A stretch of DNA of 64,000 bases from Candidatus Fredericiella danica (GTDB lineage: Bacteria; Chloroflexota; Anaerolineae; Caldilineales; Caldilineaceae): assembly GCA_016713335.1 (NCBI GenBank), contig JADJPH010000036.1, positions 25,054-89,053 of the forward strand, read 5' to 3'. The position numbers and the translations under genes were made by a program. Under the pieces are notes generated by a model. The model searched no databases, was not told the origin of the DNA, and worked only from the letters and a program-made list of their open reading frames with translations. This document shows, piece after piece, positions 57,265 to 64,000 of this stretch (positions within the stretch are counted from its first letter, which is position 1; every line of letters starts with the position of its first letter).

Positions 57265-57896
57265 ATGGGTGAACGCTATCGCATCCCGGCAGCGATGCAC
57301 CGCAGCGAAGAGGAGATCAAGCGTAGCCGCTTTATTACCACGGTCGGTCACGCGCCACGATCGAGGCCGCACGCGCCTTGATCGCCGATGTCAGCAATGA
57401 ATTTGCCGACGCGTCGCACAATTGCTGGGCCTACGTTGTTGGCCCACCGGGCAGCACCGGCCAGATTGGCATGAGCGATGCCGGCGAACCACATGGATCC
57501 GCAGGGCGCCCGATGCTCACCGTCTTGCAGCATTCCGGTATTGGCGATATTGTTGCTGTCGTGACTCGATACTTTGGCGGTGTGCTCCTCGGCGTGGGCG
57601 GACTCGTGCGTGCCTACAGCGGTGGCGTGCAACTCGCCCTGAACACACTGCCGACCACCGAACGCATCGATTACGCCCTGCTCAGTGTGGTGCTTGACTA
57701 TCATGCGGTCACGCCGGTATTGCGCCTGCTCCCAGACTACGAGGCTGAGCTTCGACGCCAGGACTACGCGGCCGATGTGACATTTGATCTTCGCCTGCCC
57801 GTGGAAAACGTGGTGGCGCTTATGGCCAGGTTGACAGAAGCGACGAACGGGCAGGTGCTCTTCGAGTTAGAAACACCGGCGTCAACCGCCGCATGA
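57265..57896 (+). CDS. YigZ/IMPACT family protein, one frame break
   Basis: About 210 residues. The UPF0029 N-terminal domain (SEEEIKRSRFITTVGHA, then ALIADVSNEFADASHNCWAY, EPHGSAGRPMLTVLQHSGI and TRYFGGVLLGVGGLVRAYSG) and a ferredoxin-like C-terminal domain (YHAVTPVLRLLPDYEAELRR) match YigZ. The first 34 residues from the ATG at 57265 are in one frame, and the frame changes near 57357. Eukaryotic IMPACT modulates translation control; the bacterial role is unclear. It starts 6 bases after the LysW-like gene, so the two are probably co-transcribed. Confidence 0.85.
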
Positions 57897-58046
57897 TCGC
57901 CATTTCTGCCGGCCTCTGTGCTAAACTGCTGTGGAGGCGCAGCCAGCATGAAAGCCAGGGCTTCAGGGTGGCCTAAATTCCTTCGAAGCTGACAACTGAT
58001 TCCTCATCAACTCAAGTACCTTATCAGACAAGAAAGCAGGTGCCGT

Positions 58047-58940
58047 ATGTCTCTATATGGAGGCATCGAAGCCGGCGGTACAAAATTCGTTTGTGCCGTT
58101 GGTAGCGACCCCGACCATGTGCTTGACGAAATTCGCTTCCCAACCAGTAGGCCAGAGGAAGCCCTGACCCAATCGATCGAATTCTTCCGTGCGCATCATG
58201 CCAAGACGCCACTATCTGGGATCGGTGTTGCGGCTTTCGGTCCACTCGATCCCAACCCCGCCTCGCCAACCTTCGGCTATATCACCACCACCCCCAAACC
58301 ACATTGGGCGCACACCGACGTCGTCGGCGCGTTGAAAACGGCGTTGGGCCTGCCAGTTGGCTTTGACACCGACGTAAATGGTGCAGCACTGGGAGAGTAT
58401 CGCTGGGGCGCCGCACAGGGGCTGAACACCTTCGTCTATCTGACCGTCGGTACGGGCCTTGGAGGCGGTGGCATGGTCGGCGGCAGGTTGATCCACGGTC
58501 TGGTGCACCCGGAAATGGGCCATATGCGCATCCCACACGATCTGAACGAGGATCCCTACCCAGGTTGGTGCACGTATCATGGCGACTGCTTTGAAGGGCT
58601 GACTTGTGGACCGGCGATTGAAGCGCGCTGGAGCACCTCAGCGCGGGACCTCCCGGTTAATCACCCCGCCTGGGCCCTTGAAGCCAGGTACCTCGCATTG
58701 GGCCTGGTCAACATCATCACGGTTTTGTCCCCGCAACGGATTGTCATGGGTGGCGGCGTCATGGATCAGCGGCAATTGTTCCCCATGATTCGCCGCAACG
58801 TAACCGAAATTCTGAATGGCTACATTCAGACGCCAGCCCTCAGCAATAACATCGATGAATACATCGTGCCACCAGGACTTGGCGCGCGCGCAGGTGTGCT
58901 GGGCGCAATTGCCCTGGCCGCGGCCGCGGCGGAGAGCTAG
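58047..58940 (+). CDS. ROK-family sugar kinase (fructokinase type)
   Basis: ATP-dependent hexose kinase of 297 residues. LYGGIEAGGTKFVCAVG is the ATP phosphate loop, GVAAFGPLDPNPASPTFGYI and TPKPHWAHTDV the sugar region, VGFDTDVNGAALGEYRWGAA the catalytic Asp, and VYLTVGTGLGGGGMVGG the ROK signature. The zinc-binding HPEMGHM, then CTYHGDCFEGLTCGPAIEAR, are typical of fructokinases (GmuE/ScrK-like). The galT gene follows 3 bases later, pointing to a shared role in hexose use. Fructose is the likeliest substrate but glucose or mannose is possible. Confidence 0.9.
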   Translation: MSLYGGIEAGGTKFVCAVGSDPDHVLDEIRFPTSRPEEALTQSIEFFRAHHAKTPLSGIGVAAFGPLDPNPASPTFGYITTTPKPHWAHTDVVGALKTALGLPVGFDTDVNGAALGEYRWGAAQGLNTFVYLTVGTGLGGGGMVGGRLIHGLVHPEMGHMRIPHDLNEDPYPGWCTYHGDCFEGLTCGPAIEARWSTSARDLPVNHPAWALEARYLALGLVNIITVLSPQRIVMGGGVMDQRQLFPMIRRNVTEILNGYIQTPALSNNIDEYIVPPGLGARAGVLGAIALAAAAAES

Positions 58941-58943
58941 TCA

Positions 58944-59999
58944 ATGAAAACCTTTATCCCGACAGAACACCCACACCGGCGTCGAAACGCCCTGAACGGG
59001 GATTGGGTGCTGGTCTCCCCACATCGGACGAAGCGCCCGTGGCTGGGACAGGTCGAGAAACTACCGCCAGACGATCGCCCGTCATACGACCCAGGCTGCT
59101 ACCTATGCCCAGGCAATGAACGGGTCGGCGGCGAACGCAACCCGGCGTACACCACAACCTATGTTTTCCCCAATGACTTTGCCGCCCTCTTACAGGATGG
59201 ACCGCGTGGCCCCGTCAGCGACAACGATCTCTTCCAGGCCAACGCGGAAACGGGCATCTGCCGCGTGATCTGCTTTAGCCCGCGCCACGATCTGACACTC
59301 CCGCAGATGGAAGTGGCAGAAATCCGGCGCGTCGTCGATGTCTGGGCGCTGCAGATCGAAGAGATCGGTGCGGATCCGAACATCGCCTACGTTCAGATCT
59401 TCGAAAACAAGGGTGCGTCGATGGGCGCATCCAACCCGCATCCGCATGGCCAGGTCTGGTCAAGTTCATCAGTGCCCATGGAGCCGGCAAAAGAAGACCA
59501 CGAACAACGCGTCTACTTCGCCAGACACGGTCGCCCCCTCCTGCTGGATTATGTCCAGGCAGAACTGGCAGCCCAGGAGCGCATCGTGGTTGCCAATGAA
59601 CACTGGGTCGCATTAACACCCTATTGGGCCGTCTGGCCGTTTGAAACGATCGTGATCCCACGTCGACACGTCGTGGAATTGCCGGCGCTGCGGGATGACG
59701 AACGCGATGCGCTAGGCAGTCTCTTCAAACGGCTCTTGACGCGGTATGACAATTTGTTTGAGATTAGCTTTCCCTATTCCATGGGGTGGCATGGCCAGCC
59801 AACCGACGGGGCCAGCTATCCACACTGGCAACTTCACGCACACTTCTATCCGCCCCTGCTCCGTTCGGCCACGGTACGCAAATTCATGGTCGGCTACGAG
59901 ATGCTAGGCAACCCGCAGCGCGACATCACGCCCGAACAGGCGGCGCAACGCCTGCGCGAGATGGGCGAAGTGCACTATCGCACGGCAAAGGGCGACTGA
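58944..59999 (+). CDS. galT: Galactose-1-phosphate uridylyltransferase
   Basis: Leloir-pathway enzyme that swaps UDP between glucose-1-P and galactose-1-P. 351 residues. RRNALNGDWVLVSPHRTKRP opens the protein. CYLCPGNERVGGERNP carries zinc ligands, and SMGASNPHPHGQVWSSSSVP holds the active-site H-P-H with the nucleophilic His. The second domain includes WAVWPFETIVIPRRHV and PYSMGWHGQPTDG, then HWQLHAHFYPPLLRS. It follows the ROK kinase within 4 bases. No galK or galE in the window. Confidence 0.95.
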   Translation: MKTFIPTEHPHRRRNALNGDWVLVSPHRTKRPWLGQVEKLPPDDRPSYDPGCYLCPGNERVGGERNPAYTTTYVFPNDFAALLQDGPRGPVSDNDLFQANAETGICRVICFSPRHDLTLPQMEVAEIRRVVDVWALQIEEIGADPNIAYVQIFENKGASMGASNPHPHGQVWSSSSVPMEPAKEDHEQRVYFARHGRPLLLDYVQAELAAQERIVVANEHWVALTPYWAVWPFETIVIPRRHVVELPALRDDERDALGSLFKRLLTRYDNLFEISFPYSMGWHGQPTDGASYPHWQLHAHFYPPLLRSATVRKFMVGYEMLGNPQRDITPEQAAQRLREMGEVHYRTAKGD

Positions 60000-60011
60000 C
60001 GGGGATCGCAC

Positions 60012-63000
60012 CTATCCCTGTGCACCGCCCGGTTCAGCCGTGCGCAGGGCAGCAATTGCCGTGAGCACCTGATTTGCATCGATCATAAGACCGCTGCTGC
60101 GGAACCCCGGAATCGAAACCAACTCGTCGAGACTGCCCGGCAAACGCCGGGCAATTTCGCGCAACATGCCGTCCGAAGCCACCTGATATGGTTTGATCCG
60201 GTCTGTAACCGCGCGTTTCTGGCGCAGTTCCTGTAGCCGCATAAAGACACGCCGTTCCAACTGCGGCGAGTAGGCCGCCGCAGTTTCTCGGATTTGTCCG
60301 GCCGCAGCCTTGGCGGTCGCAGCAGCCTCCACCAGCGCAGAGCGCTGTGCAGCCAGTAATGCATTGTCGCCAGCTTCGGCCGGGTAGAGTTTGACCAGGT
60401 CCAGCAATGAGGCGCCGTAGTGCTGCAGACGTTGGTCCCCGATGCCCGGCAGTGCGCGCAGCGCCTCCTGGTTCTGAGGCCGCAGTTCGGCGATCCGCAG
60501 CATCAATTCGTTGCTCATGACCACATAGGCCGGTTGGCCAAGCTCTTCAGCAATACGACGCCGCCAAAGCCAAAGCGCTTTCTGCAGAGCCGTGTACTTG
60601 GCGCTCGTTTCAACCGCGTCAGGTTCATCACCATCCGCACCGGCCAATGCTTCGCCATACACACTGAGTTCGGGATGCTCAGCAAGCCATGCCTCGGCCT
60701 GAGCACGACCAACTACCGTTGGCGTCAAGACGAGATATCCCTGGCGCTCGTATTGGCGCATCCTTGCATCCTCGACCATGTCGTCAATGTAGGCCATGAC
60801 GGCGCCCTCACCCAGGCCTTTTAGTGCGCCAAAGTGCCGTGCCTTGTCCGGCCCGACCGGCGCCCGCAATGCCCCCACCAGAATGCGGGCAAGTCCACTC
60901 CGCCCGACCGAGCGCGGCAAGCTGACCAGGGCATCGAGGATCAACGGCTCAATATCAGCGTCATCCGGCAACAGATGGGCCGGTCGTTCTGGGGCCTGAA
61001 TGTTGGGGCGCACGCCGGTGCAGTTGTCGCACACTTCACACCGAGTGCGGGGCGGGCTGCCAAAATGGGCACTGATATAGCCGTGCCGGCAGCTTTCCGC
61101 AGTGGCATAACCCACGACGTCATCAATGCGCCGCTGAGCGACGGCAGCAGCATGTGTTATCAGCGCTTCAATCCGGGCGCGGATGTCGGGTGGCGCCGGT
61201 GGCAGTTCCACATACATGGCCCGCTTCCCGCCTTTGACCTGGATCCAGTGCGTCGCCTGCCAGTCAAGCAGGCGCAACTCCACCTCATAAATGGGCCAAC
61301 GCATAAACCGTGCAATATCCTGAATGGCAAAGTTTGCCGTCTGTTCGGGCCCCAGGGCGAGACCCTTCAGCAGCCGGGCAAACGATCGGTCGGTGCGCGC
61401 AGCATCACTGATGCGCTTTGGCAGCGTCAGCGTCAGTTCCTGGGGCAGGTCAAACCCACGTGAAAGCAGATCGGCGCGTTCCAGGAGGCTAACCGCCACA
61501 CGTACTCCAGTCTCATCCGTATTGATCACCTGCTGAAGGCGCCGGGCGTCGACGGGACCCGAACGGGTTGCCGGTTCCTCAGCCGGCAGCTGGTCGCTGG
61601 GATTGACTGCGGTCTCTGTGGCAGGCGGGGCAAGTTGTGCACAGATCGCGGCATAGACGCGTTCCAGAAAGTCAACATTCTGTTCATCCGCCCGGGCCCA
61701 GCGGCGCAGGTTTGCCCAATCGTTGGCGCTGTAAAACAGAATGCCCTGGCTCAACCGCCCATCACGACCGGCGCGGCCAACTTCCTGGTAGTAGGCGTCT
61801 AGCGAGCGCGACGGGTGAAAGTGGACAATGAAGCGGATATCTGCCTTATCAATTCCCATGCCAAAGGCAATGGTGGCGACCACTACGCGCGTCTGGTCGC
61901 TCATAAACCGATCCTGCGCCGGGCTGCGGTCCGCCAGACCGGCATGGTATGCTTCTGCGCGGACACCCGCCTGGCGCAGCGCCAGGGCCAACATCTCTGC
62001 TTTATGCCGAGAATTCACATAGATGATGCCGCTGCCGGACGTCTCGGCCACAAACTTCAGCAAGGCTTCGAGCTTTTCATCCTCATTCTGAAACTGGATC
62101 GCGGAGAGATGCAGGTTGGGCCTGAAGATGTCAAGCGAAAGCACGCGGGGCCGGACCACTTCACCGGCGGCGCTGTTCACATCGTCGTCACCGGAGATAT
62201 AGTCCACGATTTCATCCCGCACCTGGGGCGGCGCTGTGGCAGTCATCGCCAGCGCCGGCGGGCTGCCGAGCTCGCGTCTCGCCTCTTCAATAAACAGATA
62301 GTCAGGACGGAAATCGTGACCCCACATGGCCACACAGTGCGCTTCATCGACGACAAACAAATCAAGCCCGACCTGGCGCAGCGCCCGTAAGAAGGAGCGC
62401 TGCCGCAATCGTTCGGGGGCAGCGTAGATCATCTTGTAGTCGCCGCGCTCCACGGCCGCCATACGCGTGCTTAGCTCCGCATCGGACAACGTGCTGTTGA
62501 TAAAAGTAGCACGCGCCTGCGCCGCGATCGGCATGCCTTCGACCTGATCCTTCATCAGCGCGATAAGCGGGCTGATGACCAGCGTCGCCCGTGGCAGCAT
62601 CAGCGCCGGGAGTTGATAACAAAGCGACTTGCCGCCGCCAGTTGGCATCACCGCCAGGATCGACTCGCCGCGCAACACCGTCGCCATGGTCTCGACCTGA
62701 CCGCCACGGAGACGATCAAAGCCAAACAGCCGGATCGCTTCGATCTCGATGCGCCGTCGCTCATCACGCGAGACCGGAATCGATTCGGGACCACTCTGCA
62801 ACCGGTAGAGCGCAGCCGGGTCGGCAAGCAGCAGGTCACTATGCCCCGTGAATGGCTGCAACGCACGCAGGAGTTTCTCTTGCTCAAGATTACGCCGGCG
62901 GTCAAGTTCCAGTTGGGCAGCGAGCGCGGTTTCCGTGCGCCCGATTACTTCGGCCAGGGCACGAAACCGCCGTAGTTCTTCGTTGCCAATCCCCGGCGGA

Positions 63001-63602
63001 ATCCCGGCGCCGAGACGCTGCATGAGCGGATCGGCGGCGCCTGCGCCTTCGGCTACCAGGGTCATCCAGATGAGCGCCAGTGTCGCTTGAAAGTCACCTG
63101 GACGGAACCCCAACAAGGTCTGAAGCGCCGTGTGCGCGGCCTCGACATCCCCCAACTGCGTGAACACTTCGGCCGCACCACAGATAGCGGGGCTATTGCG
63201 TTGATACGAACGGGCAACCTCCACAGCGATCGCTCTGGCATGCGAGGAATGACCGATCTTAAATAGACAGAGCGCTTCACGAACCTGCGTCAATATGGAG
63301 GCACTGCGCCGCTGCCTGCGTTCAATCAGTTCCAGCGCCTCTGGGTATTGTCCTAGTTTGAAATGCGCCTGAGCCTGGTAATCCAGTAAGTAGAGCAGCG
63401 GACCGTGCACTGCGCGCAATGCGAGGGCCAACTGCAACTGCTCTTCAGGCGCACCCCAATTCTGGGCAAACGCAAGGAGTTGGTCGCGCAGTTCCGGGGG
63501 CAGATTCGGCGCTCCCTCCAGCGTCACACCAAGTTGCGGCAGTAAAGCGGGTGATGCTTTAGAGCGGTCTAGCGCACCGGCGTTCGTAGGTTGGCTTTCC
63601 AT
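60012..63602 (-). CDS. recQ: RecQ-family DNA helicase with N-terminal TPR-like extension and two HRDC domains
   Basis: ATP-dependent 3'-5' DNA helicase, 1196 residues, about twice the usual RecQ. The first 280 residues form helical TPR-like repeats (LYLLDYQAQAHFKLGQYPEA, LCLFKIGHSSHARAIAVEVA). The helicase core follows: Walker A VMPTGGGKSLCYQLPALM (about 320), VVDEAHCVAMWGHDFRPDYL (about 420), ATIAFGMGIDKADIRFIVHF and EVGRAGRDGRLSQGI. A zinc site (CRHGYISAHFG, CEVCDNC) and RQC region come next, then two HRDC units (AELRPQNQEALRALPGIGDQ and LREIARRLPGSLDELVSIPG). I chose the ATG at 63602; the frame is open 57 bases further upstream. Confidence 0.92.
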   Translation of the reverse strand: MESQPTNAGALDRSKASPALLPQLGVTLEGAPNLPPELRDQLLAFAQNWGAPEEQLQLALALRAVHGPLLYLLDYQAQAHFKLGQYPEALELIERRQRRSASILTQVREALCLFKIGHSSHARAIAVEVARSYQRNSPAICGAAEVFTQLGDVEAAHTALQTLLGFRPGDFQATLALIWMTLVAEGAGAADPLMQRLGAGIPPGIGNEELRRFRALAEVIGRTETALAAQLELDRRRNLEQEKLLRALQPFTGHSDLLLADPAALYRLQSGPESIPVSRDERRRIEIEAIRLFGFDRLRGGQVETMATVLRGESILAVMPTGGGKSLCYQLPALMLPRATLVISPLIALMKDQVEGMPIAAQARATFINSTLSDAELSTRMAAVERGDYKMIYAAPERLRQRSFLRALRQVGLDLFVVDEAHCVAMWGHDFRPDYLFIEEARRELGSPPALAMTATAPPQVRDEIVDYISGDDDVNSAAGEVVRPRVLSLDIFRPNLHLSAIQFQNEDEKLEALLKFVAETSGSGIIYVNSRHKAEMLALALRQAGVRAEAYHAGLADRSPAQDRFMSDQTRVVVATIAFGMGIDKADIRFIVHFHPSRSLDAYYQEVGRAGRDGRLSQGILFYSANDWANLRRWARADEQNVDFLERVYAAICAQLAPPATETAVNPSDQLPAEEPATRSGPVDARRLQQVINTDETGVRVAVSLLERADLLSRGFDLPQELTLTLPKRISDAARTDRSFARLLKGLALGPEQTANFAIQDIARFMRWPIYEVELRLLDWQATHWIQVKGGKRAMYVELPPAPPDIRARIEALITHAAAVAQRRIDDVVGYATAESCRHGYISAHFGSPPRTRCEVCDNCTGVRPNIQAPERPAHLLPDDADIEPLILDALVSLPRSVGRSGLARILVGALRAPVGPDKARHFGALKGLGEGAVMAYIDDMVEDARMRQYERQGYLVLTPTVVGRAQAEAWLAEHPELSVYGEALAGADGDEPDAVETSAKYTALQKALWLWRRRIAEELGQPAYVVMSNELMLRIAELRPQNQEALRALPGIGDQRLQHYGASLLDLVKLYPAEAGDNALLAAQRSALVEAAATAKAAAGQIRETAAAYSPQLERRVFMRLQELRQKRAVTDRIKPYQVASDGMLREIARRLPGSLDELVSIPGFRSSGLMIDANQVLTAIAALRTAEPGGAQG

Positions 63603-63650
63603 GAGTATGTCTATGGGCCTTACTGCGGTCCGCCAGTGTACGCCTCGTTT

Positions 63651-63679
63651 TTGACGCACCGGGCCGCAAACCGTATAAT
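63651..63679 (+). promoter_or_regulatory. Near-consensus sigma-70 promoter ahead of the fabF leader
   Basis: TTGACG (63651-63656), an exact 17-base spacer, and TATAAT (63674-63679). It is the best promoter match I see in the window. It reads toward fabF, whose start is about 200 bases away. Confidence 0.8.
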
Positions 63680-63784
63680 GTAGAACAATCGTTGCTCGAC
63701 GAACAGTGGGCGCTTCGGGTCATTGTAAAGCATACACCTTTTTCACCGCCGTGCAAGGTTGTCGACAAATGGACGAGAATTCCG

Positions 63785-63811
63785 AAAGGCGCAGTAGGCT
63801 GCGCCTTTTTT
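63785..63811 (+). terminator. Intrinsic terminator or attenuator in the fabF leader
   Basis: AAAGGCGCAG (63785-63794), loop TAGG, CTGCGCCTTT (63799-63808), then further T's to 63811: a 10-bp stem with a T-run of six. It lies between the promoter at 63651 and the fabF start, so it would end a transcript of about 125 bases unless read through. Confidence 0.75.
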
Positions 63812-63878
63812 GCAGCCTCGCCAATTTGATGGCGCAGGCATCGTAATTGCCCCATTCAATGAAAGTGAGCAGTGAACC

Positions 63879-64000
63879 ATGACGCGTTTTCATTACAGGT
63901 ATGGGCGCCATCACGCCGATTGGCAACGATGTGCCGACCTTTTGGCGAAACCTGCTCGCAGGTAAGTCAGGCGCAGGTAGGATTCAAAACTTCGACACCC
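63879..64000 (+). CDS. fabF: Beta-ketoacyl-ACP synthase II, 5' part only
   Basis: Fatty-acid chain-elongating condensing enzyme; only the first 40 residues are in the window. FITGMGAITPIGNDVPTFWR, then NLLAGKSGAGRIQNFDT, is the characteristic KAS I/II N-terminus. The ATG at 63879 is one base out of frame with the rest; with TTT in place of TTTT at 63887-63890 it reads MTRFITGMG. This is another probable run-length error. The active-site Cys and His lie outside the window. Confidence 0.82.

Noticed and set aside
57023..57400. Met/Thr/Ser-rich plus-strand frame overlapping the acidic tail of the LysW-like gene
   Set aside because: It is the out-of-frame reading of the GAT/GAC/GAA repeats; the LysW-like frame has zinc-ribbon homology and a ribosome-binding site.

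Overview
The window is GC-rich bacterial chromosome with about 50 genes packed on both strands. Gene content suggests a Chloroflexota bacterium, probably Anaerolineae or Caldilineae. The clues are a monoderm-type surface (an LPXTG-anchored stalk protein, a LytR-CpsA-Psr protein, large secreted Pro/Thr-rich and FG-GAP proteins), menaquinone genes, a PyrF/PyrE pair with no start codon between them, class 1B dihydroorotate dehydrogenase, and an FmrO-type 16S rRNA methyltransferase. Most of this is housekeeping and central metabolism. I see no prophage, CRISPR array or classical defence island. The only mobile-element signature is one tyrosine recombinase.

Layout. 1-7.3 kb (minus strand): riboflavin (RibA-RibD), MazG-like, O-methyltransferase, AceK, IolG, a hydrolase and an inositol monophosphatase. 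7.5-11.8 kb: one huge Pro/Thr-rich LPATG surface protein. 11.8-13.6 kb: tyrosine recombinase and a gene-poor patch. 13.7-18.8 kb: ThrH, then ferritin, flavodoxin, a membrane protein and an iron-type ABC transporter (permease and ATPase). 18.8-21 kb: pentose phosphate genes rpiB and zwf. 21-26.4 kb: SixA-like phosphatase, MFS transporter, pyrophosphatase, acetyltransferase, methyltransferase, YjbQ and HemD. 26.5-26.8 kb: tRNA-Ser(GGA) and SRP RNA behind one promoter. 27.5-34.4 kb: pyrimidine biosynthesis, pyrF-pyrE-pyrD on plus and pyrC-pyrB on minus, converging on an FG-GAP protein. 34.5-38.2 kb: SPFH protein, HD hydrolase, TrmH-type RNA methyltransferase, MenE. 38.3-44.9 kb: membrane glycosyltransferase-like proteins, a MoCo-sulfurase-like PLP enzyme, MenA and a HEAT-like protein. 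44.9-48.6 kb (minus strand): S41 protease, SmpB, Tgt and the 16S rRNA methyltransferase. 48.8-57 kb: envelope proteins (bifunctional M23/glycosidase, LCP, PPM/propeller protein). 57-64 kb: LysW-like protein, YigZ, ROK kinase, GalT, RecQ and the start of fabF.

A feature that affects every reading: about twenty genes are interrupted by single-base frame changes while conserved residues continue on both sides, often at G or C runs (G6 at 5408-5413, G7 in pyrB, G5 between smpB and tgt, T4 at the fabF start). This looks like indel error in the sequence rather than mass gene decay, so I give one merged feature per gene and say where the frame changes.

Most worth a second look: the FmrO-family 16S rRNA methyltransferase in a translation/tRNA-modification operon; the M23-plus-glycosidase protein with no signal peptide and a duplicated C-terminal domain; the Pro/Thr-rich LPATG stalk protein; a family of intergenic palindromes centred on GGTCAATTGACC; a promoter-leader-terminator unit ahead of fabF; and a LysW-like zinc ribbon with a very long acidic tail.
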